Positions 26,351-35,282 of a DNA stretch of 64,000 nt are shown piece after piece. Each line of letters opens with the position of its first letter. Position 1 is the stretch's first letter. A model generated the notes under the pieces. That model saw only the letters and a program-made list of their open reading frames with translations. It ran no database searches and had not been told where the DNA came from. The position numbers and the translations under genes are program-made. The stretch comes from Aeromonas rivipollensis (GTDB taxonomy: Bacteria; Pseudomonadota; Gammaproteobacteria; Enterobacterales; Aeromonadaceae). The stretch is from positions 1,174,501-1,238,500 of the forward strand of contig NZ_CP149130.1 in assembly GCF_037811135.1 (NCBI RefSeq), in the 5' to 3' direction.

Positions 26351-28474
26351 TTACGGCTGCCGGCCGGCGAACACCACCACCACCTTGTCCTCCCCCTTCT
26401 CCCGCACGAAGCTGTAGGGGGCATCGGACAGCTTCTTGTGGCTGCCTGCCGCCACCGCCGGGTGGGCGGCGCGGAACTGGCCGAGCCTTTGCCAGTGCTT
26501 GACCAGCTCAGCCTTCTCGCCGCTCCCGATCTCCTGCCAGTTCATGTCGGATCGCACGCTCTGATCGAACACGCCGCCATCCTTGGCCAGACCCCGGCCA
26601 GACTCGTCCCCGTAGTAGAGCTGGATGCCCCCCGGCAACAGCATAAAGCTGTTGGCGACTCTGCGTTGCAGCGGCACGTCCTGATAGTCACCAAAGAACA
26701 GCTTGGTGTCGTGGGAGCTGATGTAGCTCAGCACGTTGAACTCGGGATCCTGGTTGATGCGGCTGGCGTAGCTGGCATAGGTGGGATCGGCGCCTGCCAT
26801 GCACTGGGCCTGGGGCAGGGCGAACTCCCGCTGATAGTCGAAGTTGATCAGGGAATCGAAGCCGTTCTGGTACCAGAAATCCTTGGCGACCCCGTGATCC
26901 CACACCTCGCCCACCATGTAGAAGGGTAGATCGTCGAGGGCCTTGCCCGGGTTGGCGGTCTTCCACTCCTTGAGCGCCGCCGTGCCCGCCTGCTTGAGCC
27001 TGGCCCAGACCGCCGGCTCCAGGTGCTTGACGGTGTCGGCCCGGAAGCCGTCGATGCCGAAGCGGCGTACCCAGTCGGTGTGCCAGGCAATGAGATAATC
27101 GCTGACGCTTGCGTTGGGGAGCGCCTTGGCCCGGGTATCCTGCTTGGCGGCGAGCAGAGGGGGCAGGCCCACCGGCTTGCTGGACTCGGTCAGGAAGTCC
27201 GGCAGCCCCGCCACCGAGCCGGTGACGTCGTCAGTGCCGGGCTGCGGGTAACCGGGCAGGCCTGCACGCACCCAGTCAGGGCCCCACCATTTGCTCCACT
27301 CGCTCGATTGGTAGTCGATAAACTGGTTGTAGCCATGCCAGTTGAGGCCACCACTCGGGCTCCACTGGTTCCAGGTGGCCGGCAACTTGCCGCTGTTCTG
27401 GGTGAGGTCGGTGAGCCCCAGATCCTGCAGATCCGCCAGGGTGGCGTAACCGGCGTGGTTCATCACCACGTCCAGGATGATCCGCATGCCGCGCTTGTGG
27501 GCCTCGTCCACTAGCGTCTTCAGGCTCTCCTCGTCGCCGTAGTTGGGATCTATCTTGGTGAAGTCCAGCGCCCAGTAGCCGTGGTAGGCATAGAAGGGGA
27601 AGTTGCCCTGCTCGCCGCCGCCGATGAAGCCGTGCACCTGTTCCACCATAGGAGTGATCCAGATGGCATTCATGCCGAGGCTCTTGATGTAGTCGAGCTT
27701 CTCGGTCAGCCCCTTGAAGTCGCCGCCATGCCAGGTGGCGACCTCATCCTGACCATCCTTCTGGCGGCCGAAGCTGTGATCGTTGGCGGGATCGCCGTTG
27801 TGGAAGCGGTCGGTCAGGAGGAAATAGACGCTCGCCTGATCCCAGCTGAAGGGGGCCGCCTTGGCCGCCTTGACCGGTTCGAGCAGCAGCAGGCCGCCGC
27901 TCTCCTTGCTCGGGGTCAGGGTCAGCTTGCCCTGGGTGACCACGGCCTCCTGTCTGGAGTAGGCATCCCGCAGCCGGGTGCCGTCGGGCCAGACTCCTTT
28001 CAGCAACACCGTCACCGGGCCACCATCCCAGGCGATACAGGGCTCTGTCGGGGGCTGGCGTTTGAACTCGCTCTTTTTGGTCGCCCGCAGCACCTTGAGG
28101 CTGGGGGTATCAGGGTTGAAGGTGAACTCGTAGTCCCCCGCCAGCATCACCCTCAGGTTGAAGCTTGCCCCCTTGCTGCACTTGTCCATGGGCTGGGCGG
28201 TGCCGAAGGGGAGCGCCTTGACCTCGGTCGGCCCGAAGCTGGTGCCGCAGCTGTTGCCGGCATCGCTGATGCGGATCTGGTGGCTGCCCTTGTCCAGCCT
28301 GTGGGTCAGGGTGACGGTGCCCTTGTCCAGCGTCAGCGCCTCTGCCACCGGTTTGCCATCCACGTGGAGATAGACCTCGGGGGCGGCCATCGCCTGACCG
28401 GCGAACAGTGGCGTGACCAGCAGTGCGAGCCACAGGGCTGATGGGCGGAGATCGAGACGAGACGAGGAGCGCAT
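26351..28474 (-). CDS. malS: Secreted/periplasmic alpha-amylase, MalS type (GH13)
   Basis: A 707-residue endo-alpha-1,4-glucanase. A signal peptide ends at MAA near residue 33. A beta-rich N-terminal region of about 180 residues with several cysteines is followed by the GH13 barrel. The four conserved regions are DVVMNH, GFRADTVKH with nucleophile Asp480, GEVWD with acid/base Glu523, and SSHDT with Asp589, so the active site is intact. It should degrade maltodextrins or starch outside the inner membrane. ATG 28474 has AAGGA 7 bases upstream; longer in-frame starts would bury the signal peptide. No MalT boxes are obvious upstream. Confidence 0.88.
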   Translation of the reverse strand: MRSSSRLDLRPSALWLALLVTPLFAGQAMAAPEVYLHVDGKPVAEALTLDKGTVTLTHRLDKGSHQIRISDAGNSCGTSFGPTEVKALPFGTAQPMDKCSKGASFNLRVMLAGDYEFTFNPDTPSLKVLRATKKSEFKRQPPTEPCIAWDGGPVTVLLKGVWPDGTRLRDAYSRQEAVVTQGKLTLTPSKESGGLLLLEPVKAAKAAPFSWDQASVYFLLTDRFHNGDPANDHSFGRQKDGQDEVATWHGGDFKGLTEKLDYIKSLGMNAIWITPMVEQVHGFIGGGEQGNFPFYAYHGYWALDFTKIDPNYGDEESLKTLVDEAHKRGMRIILDVVMNHAGYATLADLQDLGLTDLTQNSGKLPATWNQWSPSGGLNWHGYNQFIDYQSSEWSKWWGPDWVRAGLPGYPQPGTDDVTGSVAGLPDFLTESSKPVGLPPLLAAKQDTRAKALPNASVSDYLIAWHTDWVRRFGIDGFRADTVKHLEPAVWARLKQAGTAALKEWKTANPGKALDDLPFYMVGEVWDHGVAKDFWYQNGFDSLINFDYQREFALPQAQCMAGADPTYASYASRINQDPEFNVLSYISSHDTKLFFGDYQDVPLQRRVANSFMLLPGGIQLYYGDESGRGLAKDGGVFDQSVRSDMNWQEIGSGEKAELVKHWQRLGQFRAAHPAVAAGSHKKLSDAPYSFVREKGEDKVVVVFAGRQP

Positions 28475-28645
28475 AGGCCATTCCTTGAGCTGAGTGGGGT
28501 CCGTTGAGGCACTCATTCTAGGGGGTGCAGGGTCGGGGTTGGACCGGTAAAACACCGATTTGTGACGTCAGTTCAAATGGTTACGTTTTCAAGCTCGGCA
28601 AAGTGTGATGACTGCCCTGCTGCCCGGAGCGAGGCGCCATAAAAA

Positions 28646-28667
28646 ATGCCGGTCGATGGACCGGCAT
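28646..28667 (-). terminator. Terminator of the gtr-like operon
   Basis: A 9-bp perfect stem (ATGCCGGTC / GACCGGCAT) with a 4-base loop, followed on the reverse strand by six T residues, 39 bp after the last gene of the operon. Confidence 0.88.
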
Positions 28668-28705
28668 GTTCAGGTTGGGGTTGTTCGCCTGCGGGCGACC
28701 GCTCG

Positions 28706-29872
28706 TCAGACGGTAAAGAACTTGAAGTTGACGAAGGCCACCGCGATGAAGGAGGCGACCATGCCGCTGATGCAGAGCACCGCAGGGCGGATGGCGGGCC
28801 AGCGATGGGCCAGCAAGATGATGGCCAGCAGGGTCGGGTAGAGGCCGAACATATAACGCGGCATGGCGTTGAGCCCTGTCATCAGCGGTATGGTGCAGCA
28901 GATGAACATCAGGGTCGCCTCGGCCCAGCGCTTCTGGCTGAACAGGTAGCCGTTCAGGCACCAGCCGAAGATCACCATGATGGAGAGGTAGGCCTTGCGA
29001 CCGCCCAGCTCGAAGCCGCTCAGCCACCAGTCCAGGGGGCTGTCCATGTAGCGACCCCAGGCGACCTGGATGTGCTTGAAGGCGAGCGCATCTCCGGTCA
29101 GGTGATAGAGGTAGACCATGTAGGAGAAGAGGCCGAGGGGGATGAGCCAGAGGGTGAACACCACCTTGAAGGCCCGCTCGGTGAAGCGGAAGAACTCGCG
29201 CCAGCCATAGGCCTGCAGCGCCAGGATCAGCACGGGGAACACCATCATTACCCCCAGGTTGCGGGTCCCGGAGATGAAGATGCCGAGGAAGGCGACCATC
29301 AGCCACTGCTCGCGGTAGGCGAACAGGAACATGCCCAGCATCAGCGCCATGAACATGGGTTCGGTGTAGCCGGACACGAAGTAGGCGGAGAAGGGGGAGA
29401 AGGCCAGCAGCCAGACCCCGAAGCGGGCTGTCTCATCCCCCAGCTTGAGCTGGCGCAGCACCAGCAGCATCAGCGGCAGGCTGATGAAGAAGGCGATGTT
29501 GGCCACCAGCATCAGGCCGATCAGGCTCTCCATGTTGAGCAGGCTGGAGAGCCCGCCGGCGAGCATGGGGTAGAGCGGCATGAAGGCCCAGTTCGCCGCG
29601 TTGCCCTTGCTCAGCCAGCGTGGGTAGAGGTCGTAGCCGTTCTCTATGATGCGCTGGAACCAGACGCAGTCGAACTGGCAATAGGCTTGCAGCGGGCCTA
29701 TGTCGGGGGCGCCGTAGAGCTGGACACCGAAATAGCCCATGCCGTACAGGGCCACCCGGCTCAGCACGAAGGCGGCGATGATCATCAGCCAGTCGCGGCT
29801 GCTGATGCGCAGTGACGGGCGATAGGGGAGTGCATCCCCGGCGAGGGGAGGAGTATTGGTCATGTCATTCAT
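28706..29872 (-). CDS. Polytopic membrane glycosyltransferase (PIG-V/GT-C like), gtr operon
   Basis: A 388-residue inner-membrane protein with about ten hydrophobic helices. An acidic first periplasmic loop, FDCVWFQRIIENGYDLYPRW, has the D..WF..I...GY pattern of PIG-V-like GT-C mannosyltransferases. Such enzymes transfer a sugar from a polyprenyl-phosphate donor outside the cytoplasm. It is the last gene of a four-gene operon with a GtrB-like donor synthase and a GtrA-like flippase, whose third gene normally encodes the acceptor-specific transferase; this protein fits that role. Its start overlaps the gtrA stop by one base. The sugar and acceptor are unknown. Confidence 0.78.
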   Translation of the reverse strand: MNDMTNTPPLAGDALPYRPSLRISSRDWLMIIAAFVLSRVALYGMGYFGVQLYGAPDIGPLQAYCQFDCVWFQRIIENGYDLYPRWLSKGNAANWAFMPLYPMLAGGLSSLLNMESLIGLMLVANIAFFISLPLMLLVLRQLKLGDETARFGVWLLAFSPFSAYFVSGYTEPMFMALMLGMFLFAYREQWLMVAFLGIFISGTRNLGVMMVFPVLILALQAYGWREFFRFTERAFKVVFTLWLIPLGLFSYMVYLYHLTGDALAFKHIQVAWGRYMDSPLDWWLSGFELGGRKAYLSIMVIFGWCLNGYLFSQKRWAEATLMFICCTIPLMTGLNAMPRYMFGLYPTLLAIILLAHRWPAIRPAVLCISGMVASFIAVAFVNFKFFTV

Positions 29873-30243
29873 CAGGCAAAAACCCAGACGCGAGAGAGTA
29901 TGTAGGTGAGTACGGTAACGGTCAGGGTGGCAATCACCACCGGCAGCAGTCCGGAGAGACCCGCAAACAGCAGGCCGCTCAGGATGAGGTTACGCACCGC
30001 CAGGGAGAAGAGGGCCACCAGCAGAAACTTGCTGGCGGCACCTTGCTTCTGGAAGGTGATGTAGCGATGGCCGAAAAACGAGAACCAGAACGCGATGGCA
30101 AAGGCCAGGGTCGTGACCAGATGCTCAGAGATGGCGGGCCAGGTGTGGAACAGGGCGATGGAGGTGCCCAGATCGACGAGGGTGGCCCCCCCGCCGACAA
30201 AACCGAAGCGAACCAGCCGCCAGAATTCCTCGCGGGAGATCAT
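29872..30243 (-). CDS. gtrA: GtrA-like membrane protein (putative lipid-linked sugar flippase)
   Basis: A 123-residue protein with four predicted membrane helices, the length and layout of GtrA. The family signature is VRFGFVGGGATLVDLGTSIA near the N-terminus and FWFSFFGHRYITFQ in the middle. GtrA proteins are thought to move polyprenyl-phosphate-linked glucose or related sugars across the inner membrane. It overlaps the gtrB stop (ATGA) and the following glycosyltransferase start, so all three are translationally coupled. Confidence 0.85.
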   Translation of the reverse strand: MISREEFWRLVRFGFVGGGATLVDLGTSIALFHTWPAISEHLVTTLAFAIAFWFSFFGHRYITFQKQGAASKFLLVALFSLAVRNLILSGLLFAGLSGLLPVVIATLTVTVLTYILSRVWVFA

Positions 30244-31277
30244 TGGGACGCCGGCTCCTGCTTGTCCGCATCCTGCGCCTTCTCACTTTGGGTTGCCGCC
30301 GCATCCGGCTGCTTGCCCGCGTCCTGCTGGGCATACTGGCCGTAGATCCCCTCGATGAGGTAGACGGGGCGCTGCTTCACTTCCACGAACATGCGGCCTA
30401 TGTACTCGCCTATGATGCCAAGGGACAGCAGCTGAATGCCGCCGAGGAACAGCATTACCGACATCAGGGAGGCGTAGCCCGGCACGTCTATGCCGAAGAA
30501 GAGCACCTGGGTGATGATCTTGAGGATATAGAGGAAGGCGATGAAGGAGACGCCGACCCCCACGTAGCTCCAGACCCGCAGCGGCCAGCTGGAGAAGCTC
30601 ATCAGGCCGTCGAGGGCGAAGTTCCACAGCTTCCAGTAGTTGAACTTGGTTTCACCGGCGTGGCGTGCCGGACGCTCGTAGGGGACACCGACGGCACGGA
30701 AACCGGCCCAGGCGAAGAGCCCCTTCATGAAGCGGTTGCGCTCCGGCAGTTGCTTGAGGGCCTCGACCACCTTGCGATCGATGAGTCGGAAGTCACCGGC
30801 GTTCTCCGGCAGCTTGGTGCTGGTGGAGAGGGCGTTGAAGAAGCGGTAGAAGCCGCCGGCGGTGAGGCGCTTCATCGGGGTGTCGGCGCTGCGATCGACC
30901 CGGATGCCGTAGACGGTGTCGTAGTCACCTGTCTGCCACAGCTTGACGAACTCCAGGATGAGGGAGGGGGGATCTTGCAGATCCACGTCCATGGGGACCA
31001 TGGCATCGCCCTTGGCCTGATGCAGGCCTGCGGTCATGGCCGCTTCCTTGCCGAAGTTGCGGGCCAGGTTGACCAGGGTCACGCGCGGGTCGCGGGCGAT
31101 GGCCTGCTCGACCACTTCGCGGGTACGGTCGCGGCTGCCGTCGTTGACGAACACGATTTCAAGCCGGTCTTTGAGGGGGGCCAGTTCGGCATCTATCGCG
31201 CTGATGAAGGCGTCTATGCTCTCTTCCTCGTTGTAAACGGGCACGACCAGAGAGAGTCGAAAATCGGCATGCGACAT
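30240..31277 (-). CDS. gtrB: GtrB-like polyprenyl-phosphate glycosyltransferase (GT2)
   Basis: A 345-residue protein. The N-terminal GT2 domain has LSLVVPVYNEEESIDAF, FVNDGSRDRT and the metal-binding MDVDLQDPPS (DxD). Two C-terminal membrane segments follow (about 235-300), then GIIGEYIGRMFVEVKQRPVY, a typical GtrB/DPMS-like ending. It loads a sugar from a nucleotide donor onto undecaprenyl phosphate at the cytoplasmic face. After about residue 313 there is an odd hydrophilic tail rich in Q, A, D and K (QQDAGKQPDAAATQ and so on) that usual GtrB proteins do not need. It is the second gene of the operon. Confidence 0.88.
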   Translation of the reverse strand: MSHADFRLSLVVPVYNEEESIDAFISAIDAELAPLKDRLEIVFVNDGSRDRTREVVEQAIARDPRVTLVNLARNFGKEAAMTAGLHQAKGDAMVPMDVDLQDPPSLILEFVKLWQTGDYDTVYGIRVDRSADTPMKRLTAGGFYRFFNALSTSTKLPENAGDFRLIDRKVVEALKQLPERNRFMKGLFAWAGFRAVGVPYERPARHAGETKFNYWKLWNFALDGLMSFSSWPLRVWSYVGVGVSFIAFLYILKIITQVLFFGIDVPGYASLMSVMLFLGGIQLLSLGIIGEYIGRMFVEVKQRPVYLIEGIYGQYAQQDAGKQPDAAATQSEKAQDADKQEPASQ

Positions 31278-31330
31278 GGGAACTTCCTTATTGAAAGAAT
31301 TATTTTATAAGACTGCAGGGATCTTCAACT

Positions 31331-31876
31331 TCACTGAGCGACGGTCAGACGTACCGACTGGACGTTGAGCGGTGTCGGAGCGGAGAGCGCCAGGAAGTTG
31401 GGATGCTTGGGATCGGCCGTCAGGGAGTCGCCCGGCAGGTTGAGCCGGATCTCGTTGATGCCCGCCTTGGCCAGCTTGACCGTGGTGGTGAAATCATGAC
31501 CCAGGGCCACCTTGAGCAGGGTGCCTGCTTCCGGGCTGTTGATCCTGGCCTGGATGGTGAGCTGCTCAGGTTGGGCCTGCTGCTTGGGCAGCACGAAATA
31601 GAGGCCGCCCTTGCCACTGAGCTGGGTGCCTTCGGCACTGGGCTTCTTGGCCCAGCCTTCGCTAGAGAGGAAGCGGCTCGGTTTGGTCAGGTTGAGCTCG
31701 TTGCCCGGCTGGTAAGTCATGCTGGAGTTGTGCTCCCAGAAGCGGGTCTTGCCTTCCAGGTAATAGAGCTTGTAAGCCAGGCTCACGTTGGGGTGAGCGG
31801 CCAAGTAGAGGGTGTAAAGGTAAAAACCGCTCAATGCCAGTATGGCAGCCAGAAAACCGAACTTTTTGTAGGTCAT
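31331..31876 (-). CDS. Membrane-anchored periplasmic protein of unknown function, first gene of the gtr-like operon
   Basis: A 181-residue protein that I do not recognise. One hydrophobic helix (FGFLAAILALSGFYLYTLYL, about 6-25) is followed by a periplasmic part ending in a beta-rich domain (QLTIQARINSPEAGTLLKVA, then TTTVKLAKAGINEIRLNLPG), which looks like a carbohydrate-binding-like sandwich. The start at 31876 has GAGTGAG 6 bases upstream; the frame is open further upstream but without protein-like sequence. It sits 53 bp before gtrB on the same strand. Its place suggests a role in sugar transfer or acceptor recognition, but this is only context. Confidence 0.7.
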   Translation of the reverse strand: MTYKKFGFLAAILALSGFYLYTLYLAAHPNVSLAYKLYYLEGKTRFWEHNSSMTYQPGNELNLTKPSRFLSSEGWAKKPSAEGTQLSGKGGLYFVLPKQQAQPEQLTIQARINSPEAGTLLKVALGHDFTTTVKLAKAGINEIRLNLPGDSLTADPKHPNFLALSAPTPLNVQSVRLTVAQ

Positions 31877-32186
31877 ATTACTCACTCGATGCCCGACGGA
31901 TAGGTAGGCTGGATTCGCGCATATGCTAATCCAATTGCAAAAAAAGCATAGTGGATCACAAAAATAAATTTGCTCACATATTAACCCCCAATGCCCCTGC
32001 AGACCAAGGGACTTTGGGGTCGTGTGCATCCTGCCTCTGCAGTGGGCTTGCAGCATGGCCTGGGGCCCTGTCCTGCCCATGGCTTCATCAGGCAAATGGC
32101 TGATATTGCGCATTGCTGTGGCAGGATCTGTCGCCATTTCTCTTCGGCAGAATTAAGATGGGCCGTCCCGCCGTCAAGGATGACTC
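31877..32186. other. Divergent intergenic region, gtr-like operon / binding protein
   Basis: About 310 bp. The half next to the gtr-like operon is AT-rich (31910-31990) with runs of A and T, consistent with its promoter on the reverse strand. The other half is GC-rich. I see no clear terminator, repeat or small gene. Confidence 0.4.
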
Positions 32187-32954
32187 ATGAGACTGCTAGT
32201 TCTGTGCCTGCTCTGCTGCCTGCCCCTTCACTCGCTGTTGGCCCAACCGCTCTGTACTTCTCCCCTGCGCGTCGGTTTCGACGACTGGCCCCCTTATCAC
32301 TATTACCAGCAGGAGAACGGCCACCGGGAGTTGCGCGGCTTCGCGGTCGACTATCTCAACGCCGTCTCGGCCAGGCTGGGCTGTCGCCTCGTCTATCTGG
32401 AGCGTCCCTGGAAGCGGGGGCTGCACGATCTGGAGCAGGGCCGGCTGGACATCGCCATGGAAGCCTATTTCGTTGAAGACAGGGCGCGCTATGCCTGGTT
32501 CTCCAACGCCTACAACCCGGGGCGCACGGCACTCTGGGTGCGCAAGTCCGGTGACAAGGGGGAGCAGGATCTGGCGAGTTGGCTGGCCAGGGGCAACAGG
32601 CTGGGGGTGACCAGGGACTACAACTATGGCCCCGAGATAGCCCGTCTGTTGCAGCGCTACCGCGCCCAGGTGAGCGAGGTCAATGACGTGCAAAACTATC
32701 GCAAGCTGCAGCTGGGACGGATAGACGGATTTCTTGGGGATATTCTGGCCACCCCCTGGGGTCTGAAGAGAGAGGGACTGGCAGAGGAGGTCGTCCCCCA
32801 TATCATGGGGGTCTATGAGACGCCGACCTTCTTCATGCTGAGCAAGAAGACCTTGTCGGGGGAGTTTGTGCAGCGTTTCAACCAGGCGCTCGAGGCCGTT
32901 GGCAAGAGTGAGGAGCATGCGCTCATCTGGCGCCGTTACGTGCCCGCCCGCTAG
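32187..32954 (+). CDS. Orphan periplasmic solute-binding protein (SBP_bac_3 family)
   Basis: A 255-residue protein with a signal peptide (MRLLVLCLLCCLPLHSLLA) and a family 3 binding domain: LRVGFDDWPPYHYYQQENG at the N-terminus, GFAVDYLNAVSARLGCRLVY, then GRLDIAMEAYFVEDRARYAW and a second lobe with LGRIDGFLGDI. Such proteins bind polar amino acids or related small molecules. No ABC permease or ATPase gene is adjacent. It could serve a distant transporter or act as a sensor. The ligand is unknown. Confidence 0.82.
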   Translation: MRLLVLCLLCCLPLHSLLAQPLCTSPLRVGFDDWPPYHYYQQENGHRELRGFAVDYLNAVSARLGCRLVYLERPWKRGLHDLEQGRLDIAMEAYFVEDRARYAWFSNAYNPGRTALWVRKSGDKGEQDLASWLARGNRLGVTRDYNYGPEIARLLQRYRAQVSEVNDVQNYRKLQLGRIDGFLGDILATPWGLKREGLAEEVVPHIMGVYETPTFFMLSKKTLSGEFVQRFNQALEAVGKSEEHALIWRRYVPAR

Positions 32955-33033
32955 CAAAGTCGCCAGCATTCACGCATCATGGGCACCTGACCGTGGCGCC
33001 TGACAGGCCGAAGTGAACCGATATGAGGTAAGC

Positions 33034-34527
33034 GTGGTAAGAAGCATGGGTAAGAAGTATTGGTTGGCATTGGCAAACCTTATCTGGCTGGGCTGCTGGC
33101 CGGTGGGCATGGTCCACGCCAGCACAGAACAGATGGTGGTGGCCAGTCCCAGCATCCAGCATGACTGGTATCAGAACAGCACCGCCGAGCAGGCGCGCCA
33201 TGAGCTCGAACTGCAGCTGCAGGAGGCGGTACTTGCCCAGCTGCACCCGGATTTCTACCGGCTCTGGCAGCAGTTGCAGAAGACTCCGGCCGACAGGCGT
33301 GGTGCCCTCTATGACGAAGCCTTCGGCAAGCTGGCGCGTTTCCAGCAAGCCTGGCGCGCCATGGACCTGGTCGCCCGCGAGCAGATGCAGACCCTCAAGC
33401 TGGACCTGACCAAGCCCCTGGCCCACGAGCCCCTGGGTGACAACCTGCTGGATCAGGTCAAGCAGCTCAGGCCCCAGGTCGCCGAATACGAGGCCGTGCG
33501 CGACGAAGTGCGCAAGCTGCTGGCCATGCCCATGGCCAAGCATTGGCCGACTCTGGACATGCCGACCCTGCGAGCCGGGGAGAGCGCCACCGAGCTGGGG
33601 CAGATCCGCTCCATCCTCAACGAGCTGGGGGACGGTGCCCCCACCCATCAGGACAGCCTCTACGACGCGTATACCGAGCAGGCCATCAAGCAGTTCCAGC
33701 GCCGCCACGGCCTGACCGCCGACGGCATCATAGGCCGCCAGACCCGCTCCTGGCTCAATACCGGGCCGCAGGTGCGTGCCAGCCTGCTGCTGCGCAACCT
33801 GTGGCGACGGGACCTGGTGGATCACCTCGCCGGTCGCTACGTGCTGGTCAATATCCCGGATTACCGCCTGAGCGTGGTGGAGTCCGGCAGCGAGGTCTTC
33901 ACCAGCAGAGTCATCGTCGGCAAGGAGCAGCGGGCCACCCCCATCCTCGCCAGCGAGATCCGCTCCATAGTGCTCAACCCCGCCTGGCATGTGCCGCGCT
34001 CCATCCTGAGCAAGGACATTCTGCCCAAGCTGGGTCGGGATCCCGCCTATCTGGATCGCGAGCAGTTCGAGGTGATCGACGGCGAGGGCAACCCGGTGCA
34101 GTTCAGCGAAGATGGCTGGCACCATGCGCTGGCGTCCGGCTTCCCTTACCGGTTGCGGCAAAAGCCGGGGGATCACAATGCCCTGGGGCGCTACAAGTTC
34201 TACCTGCCCAACAACGACGCCATCTACCTGCATTCGACGCCGCGCAAGGCCCTGTTCGAGCAGGGGGCGCGTGCCTTCAGCTCCGGCTGCATCCGGGTCG
34301 AGCACGCGGACGATCTGGCCGAGCTGCTGCTCGCCGACTCCCGTTATCAGCCGGACAAGGTCGCCAGCATACTGAAAGAGACCCAGACCAAGTGGCTGCC
34401 GTTGACCACTCCTATCCCTGTCTTCACCGTCTACTGGAGCAGCTGGATCGATGAAGAGGGACGTCAGCAACTGCGCAATGACATCTACGGATTCGATCGA
34501 GTGAGCTTCCAGAGCCGCTTGCTGTGA
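33034..34527 (+). CDS. ldtD: L,D-transpeptidase, LdtD (YcbB) type
   Basis: A periplasmic enzyme that makes 3-3 crosslinks in peptidoglycan. An N-terminal signal region (KKYWLALANLIWLGCWPVGM) precedes a helical scaffold domain, a peptidoglycan-binding repeat (YTEQAIKQFQRRHGLTADGI, near 213-235) and a YkuD catalytic domain with HSTPRKALF and SSGCIRVEHADDL; the nucleophile is Cys419. About 497 residues from GTG 33034 (GAGG 5 bases upstream) or 493 from ATG 33046; the choice is open. E. coli LdtD has 615 residues, so this is shorter. It is followed by mepK, as in E. coli. Confidence 0.87.
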   Translation: MVRSMGKKYWLALANLIWLGCWPVGMVHASTEQMVVASPSIQHDWYQNSTAEQARHELELQLQEAVLAQLHPDFYRLWQQLQKTPADRRGALYDEAFGKLARFQQAWRAMDLVAREQMQTLKLDLTKPLAHEPLGDNLLDQVKQLRPQVAEYEAVRDEVRKLLAMPMAKHWPTLDMPTLRAGESATELGQIRSILNELGDGAPTHQDSLYDAYTEQAIKQFQRRHGLTADGIIGRQTRSWLNTGPQVRASLLLRNLWRRDLVDHLAGRYVLVNIPDYRLSVVESGSEVFTSRVIVGKEQRATPILASEIRSIVLNPAWHVPRSILSKDILPKLGRDPAYLDREQFEVIDGEGNPVQFSEDGWHHALASGFPYRLRQKPGDHNALGRYKFYLPNNDAIYLHSTPRKALFEQGARAFSSGCIRVEHADDLAELLLADSRYQPDKVASILKETQTKWLPLTTPIPVFTVYWSSWIDEEGRQQLRNDIYGFDRVSFQSRLL

Positions 34528-34547
34528 TCCCCGCCACAGAGTGAAGC

Positions 34548-34570
34548 GCCCGGCTCATGCCGGGCTTTTT
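34548..34570 (+). terminator. Terminator of ldtD
   Basis: A GCCCGGC / GCCGGGC stem with a 4-base loop and five T residues, 21 bp after the stop. Confidence 0.87.
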
Positions 34571-34660
34571 CATGGGCGCTTGCGGTTTGACATGACTTTC
34601 ATGGGCGGGTAGTTTCGGCCTCTGTATCAAATTCATTCACCACTGTTACTTCACTCTGGA

Positions 34661-35221
34661 ATGGACGGACAACGGATGCTGGAACAAGAGATAAGCCGAC
34701 GCCGTCTGCTGCTGGGGGCCGGTTGCCTGATGGGGGCCAGCCTGCTGTCGTTCCCGGCCGCGGCGAGCCGCAGCACGACAGGGCGTGAACTCAGCTTCTT
34801 CAACCTCAATACCGGCGAGCGGGTCAACGCCAGCTATTGGGAGAATGGCCGCTATCTGAACGATGGCCTGGCGGAACTCAACCATATCTTCCGCGACTAT
34901 CGCCGCAACGAAGTGTTCAACATCGACAGAAAGCTGTTCGATCAGCTGTTTCTGCTGCAGCACAAGCTGGGCCGCAAGGGGGAAATTCAGCTCATCTCGG
35001 GTTACCGCTCCCCGGCCACCAATCGCCAGAAGCGCCAGCGCAGCCGTGGGGTCGCCAAACACAGCTACCACACCCTGGGGCAGGCGGTGGATGTGCGGAT
35101 CCCCGGCGTGCAGCTGGCGCACCTGCGCAAGGCGGCCCTGAACCTCAAGGTCGGCGGCGTGGGTTACTACCCCTCCGACAACTTCGTCCACCTCGATACC
35201 GGGCCGGTACGGAGCTGGTAA
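34661..35221 (+). CDS. mepK: Murein DD-endopeptidase MepK (YcbK) family
   Basis: A 186-residue periplasmic zinc hydrolase of the DUF882/peptidase M15-like family. The N-terminus has a twin-arginine signal (SRRRLLLGAG). The catalytic part carries QLISGYRSPATN, RSRGVAKHSYHTLGQAVDVR with the zinc-binding His and Asp, and GVGYYPSDNFVHLDTG with the last His; all match E. coli MepK block for block. MepK cleaves mDAP-mDAP and D-Ala-mDAP crosslinks, the bonds that the neighbouring LdtD helps form. The ATG at 34661 has only a weak ribosome binding site; ATG 34676 is an alternative. Confidence 0.9.
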   Translation: MDGQRMLEQEISRRRLLLGAGCLMGASLLSFPAAASRSTTGRELSFFNLNTGERVNASYWENGRYLNDGLAELNHIFRDYRRNEVFNIDRKLFDQLFLLQHKLGRKGEIQLISGYRSPATNRQKRQRSRGVAKHSYHTLGQAVDVRIPGVQLAHLRKAALNLKVGGVGYYPSDNFVHLDTGPVRSW

Positions 35222-35282
35222 CGGGTTGGCACAGGGTGGCCCCGAGCTGCTAGGCTCTGGACACTATCCAGAGGAGAGACAG

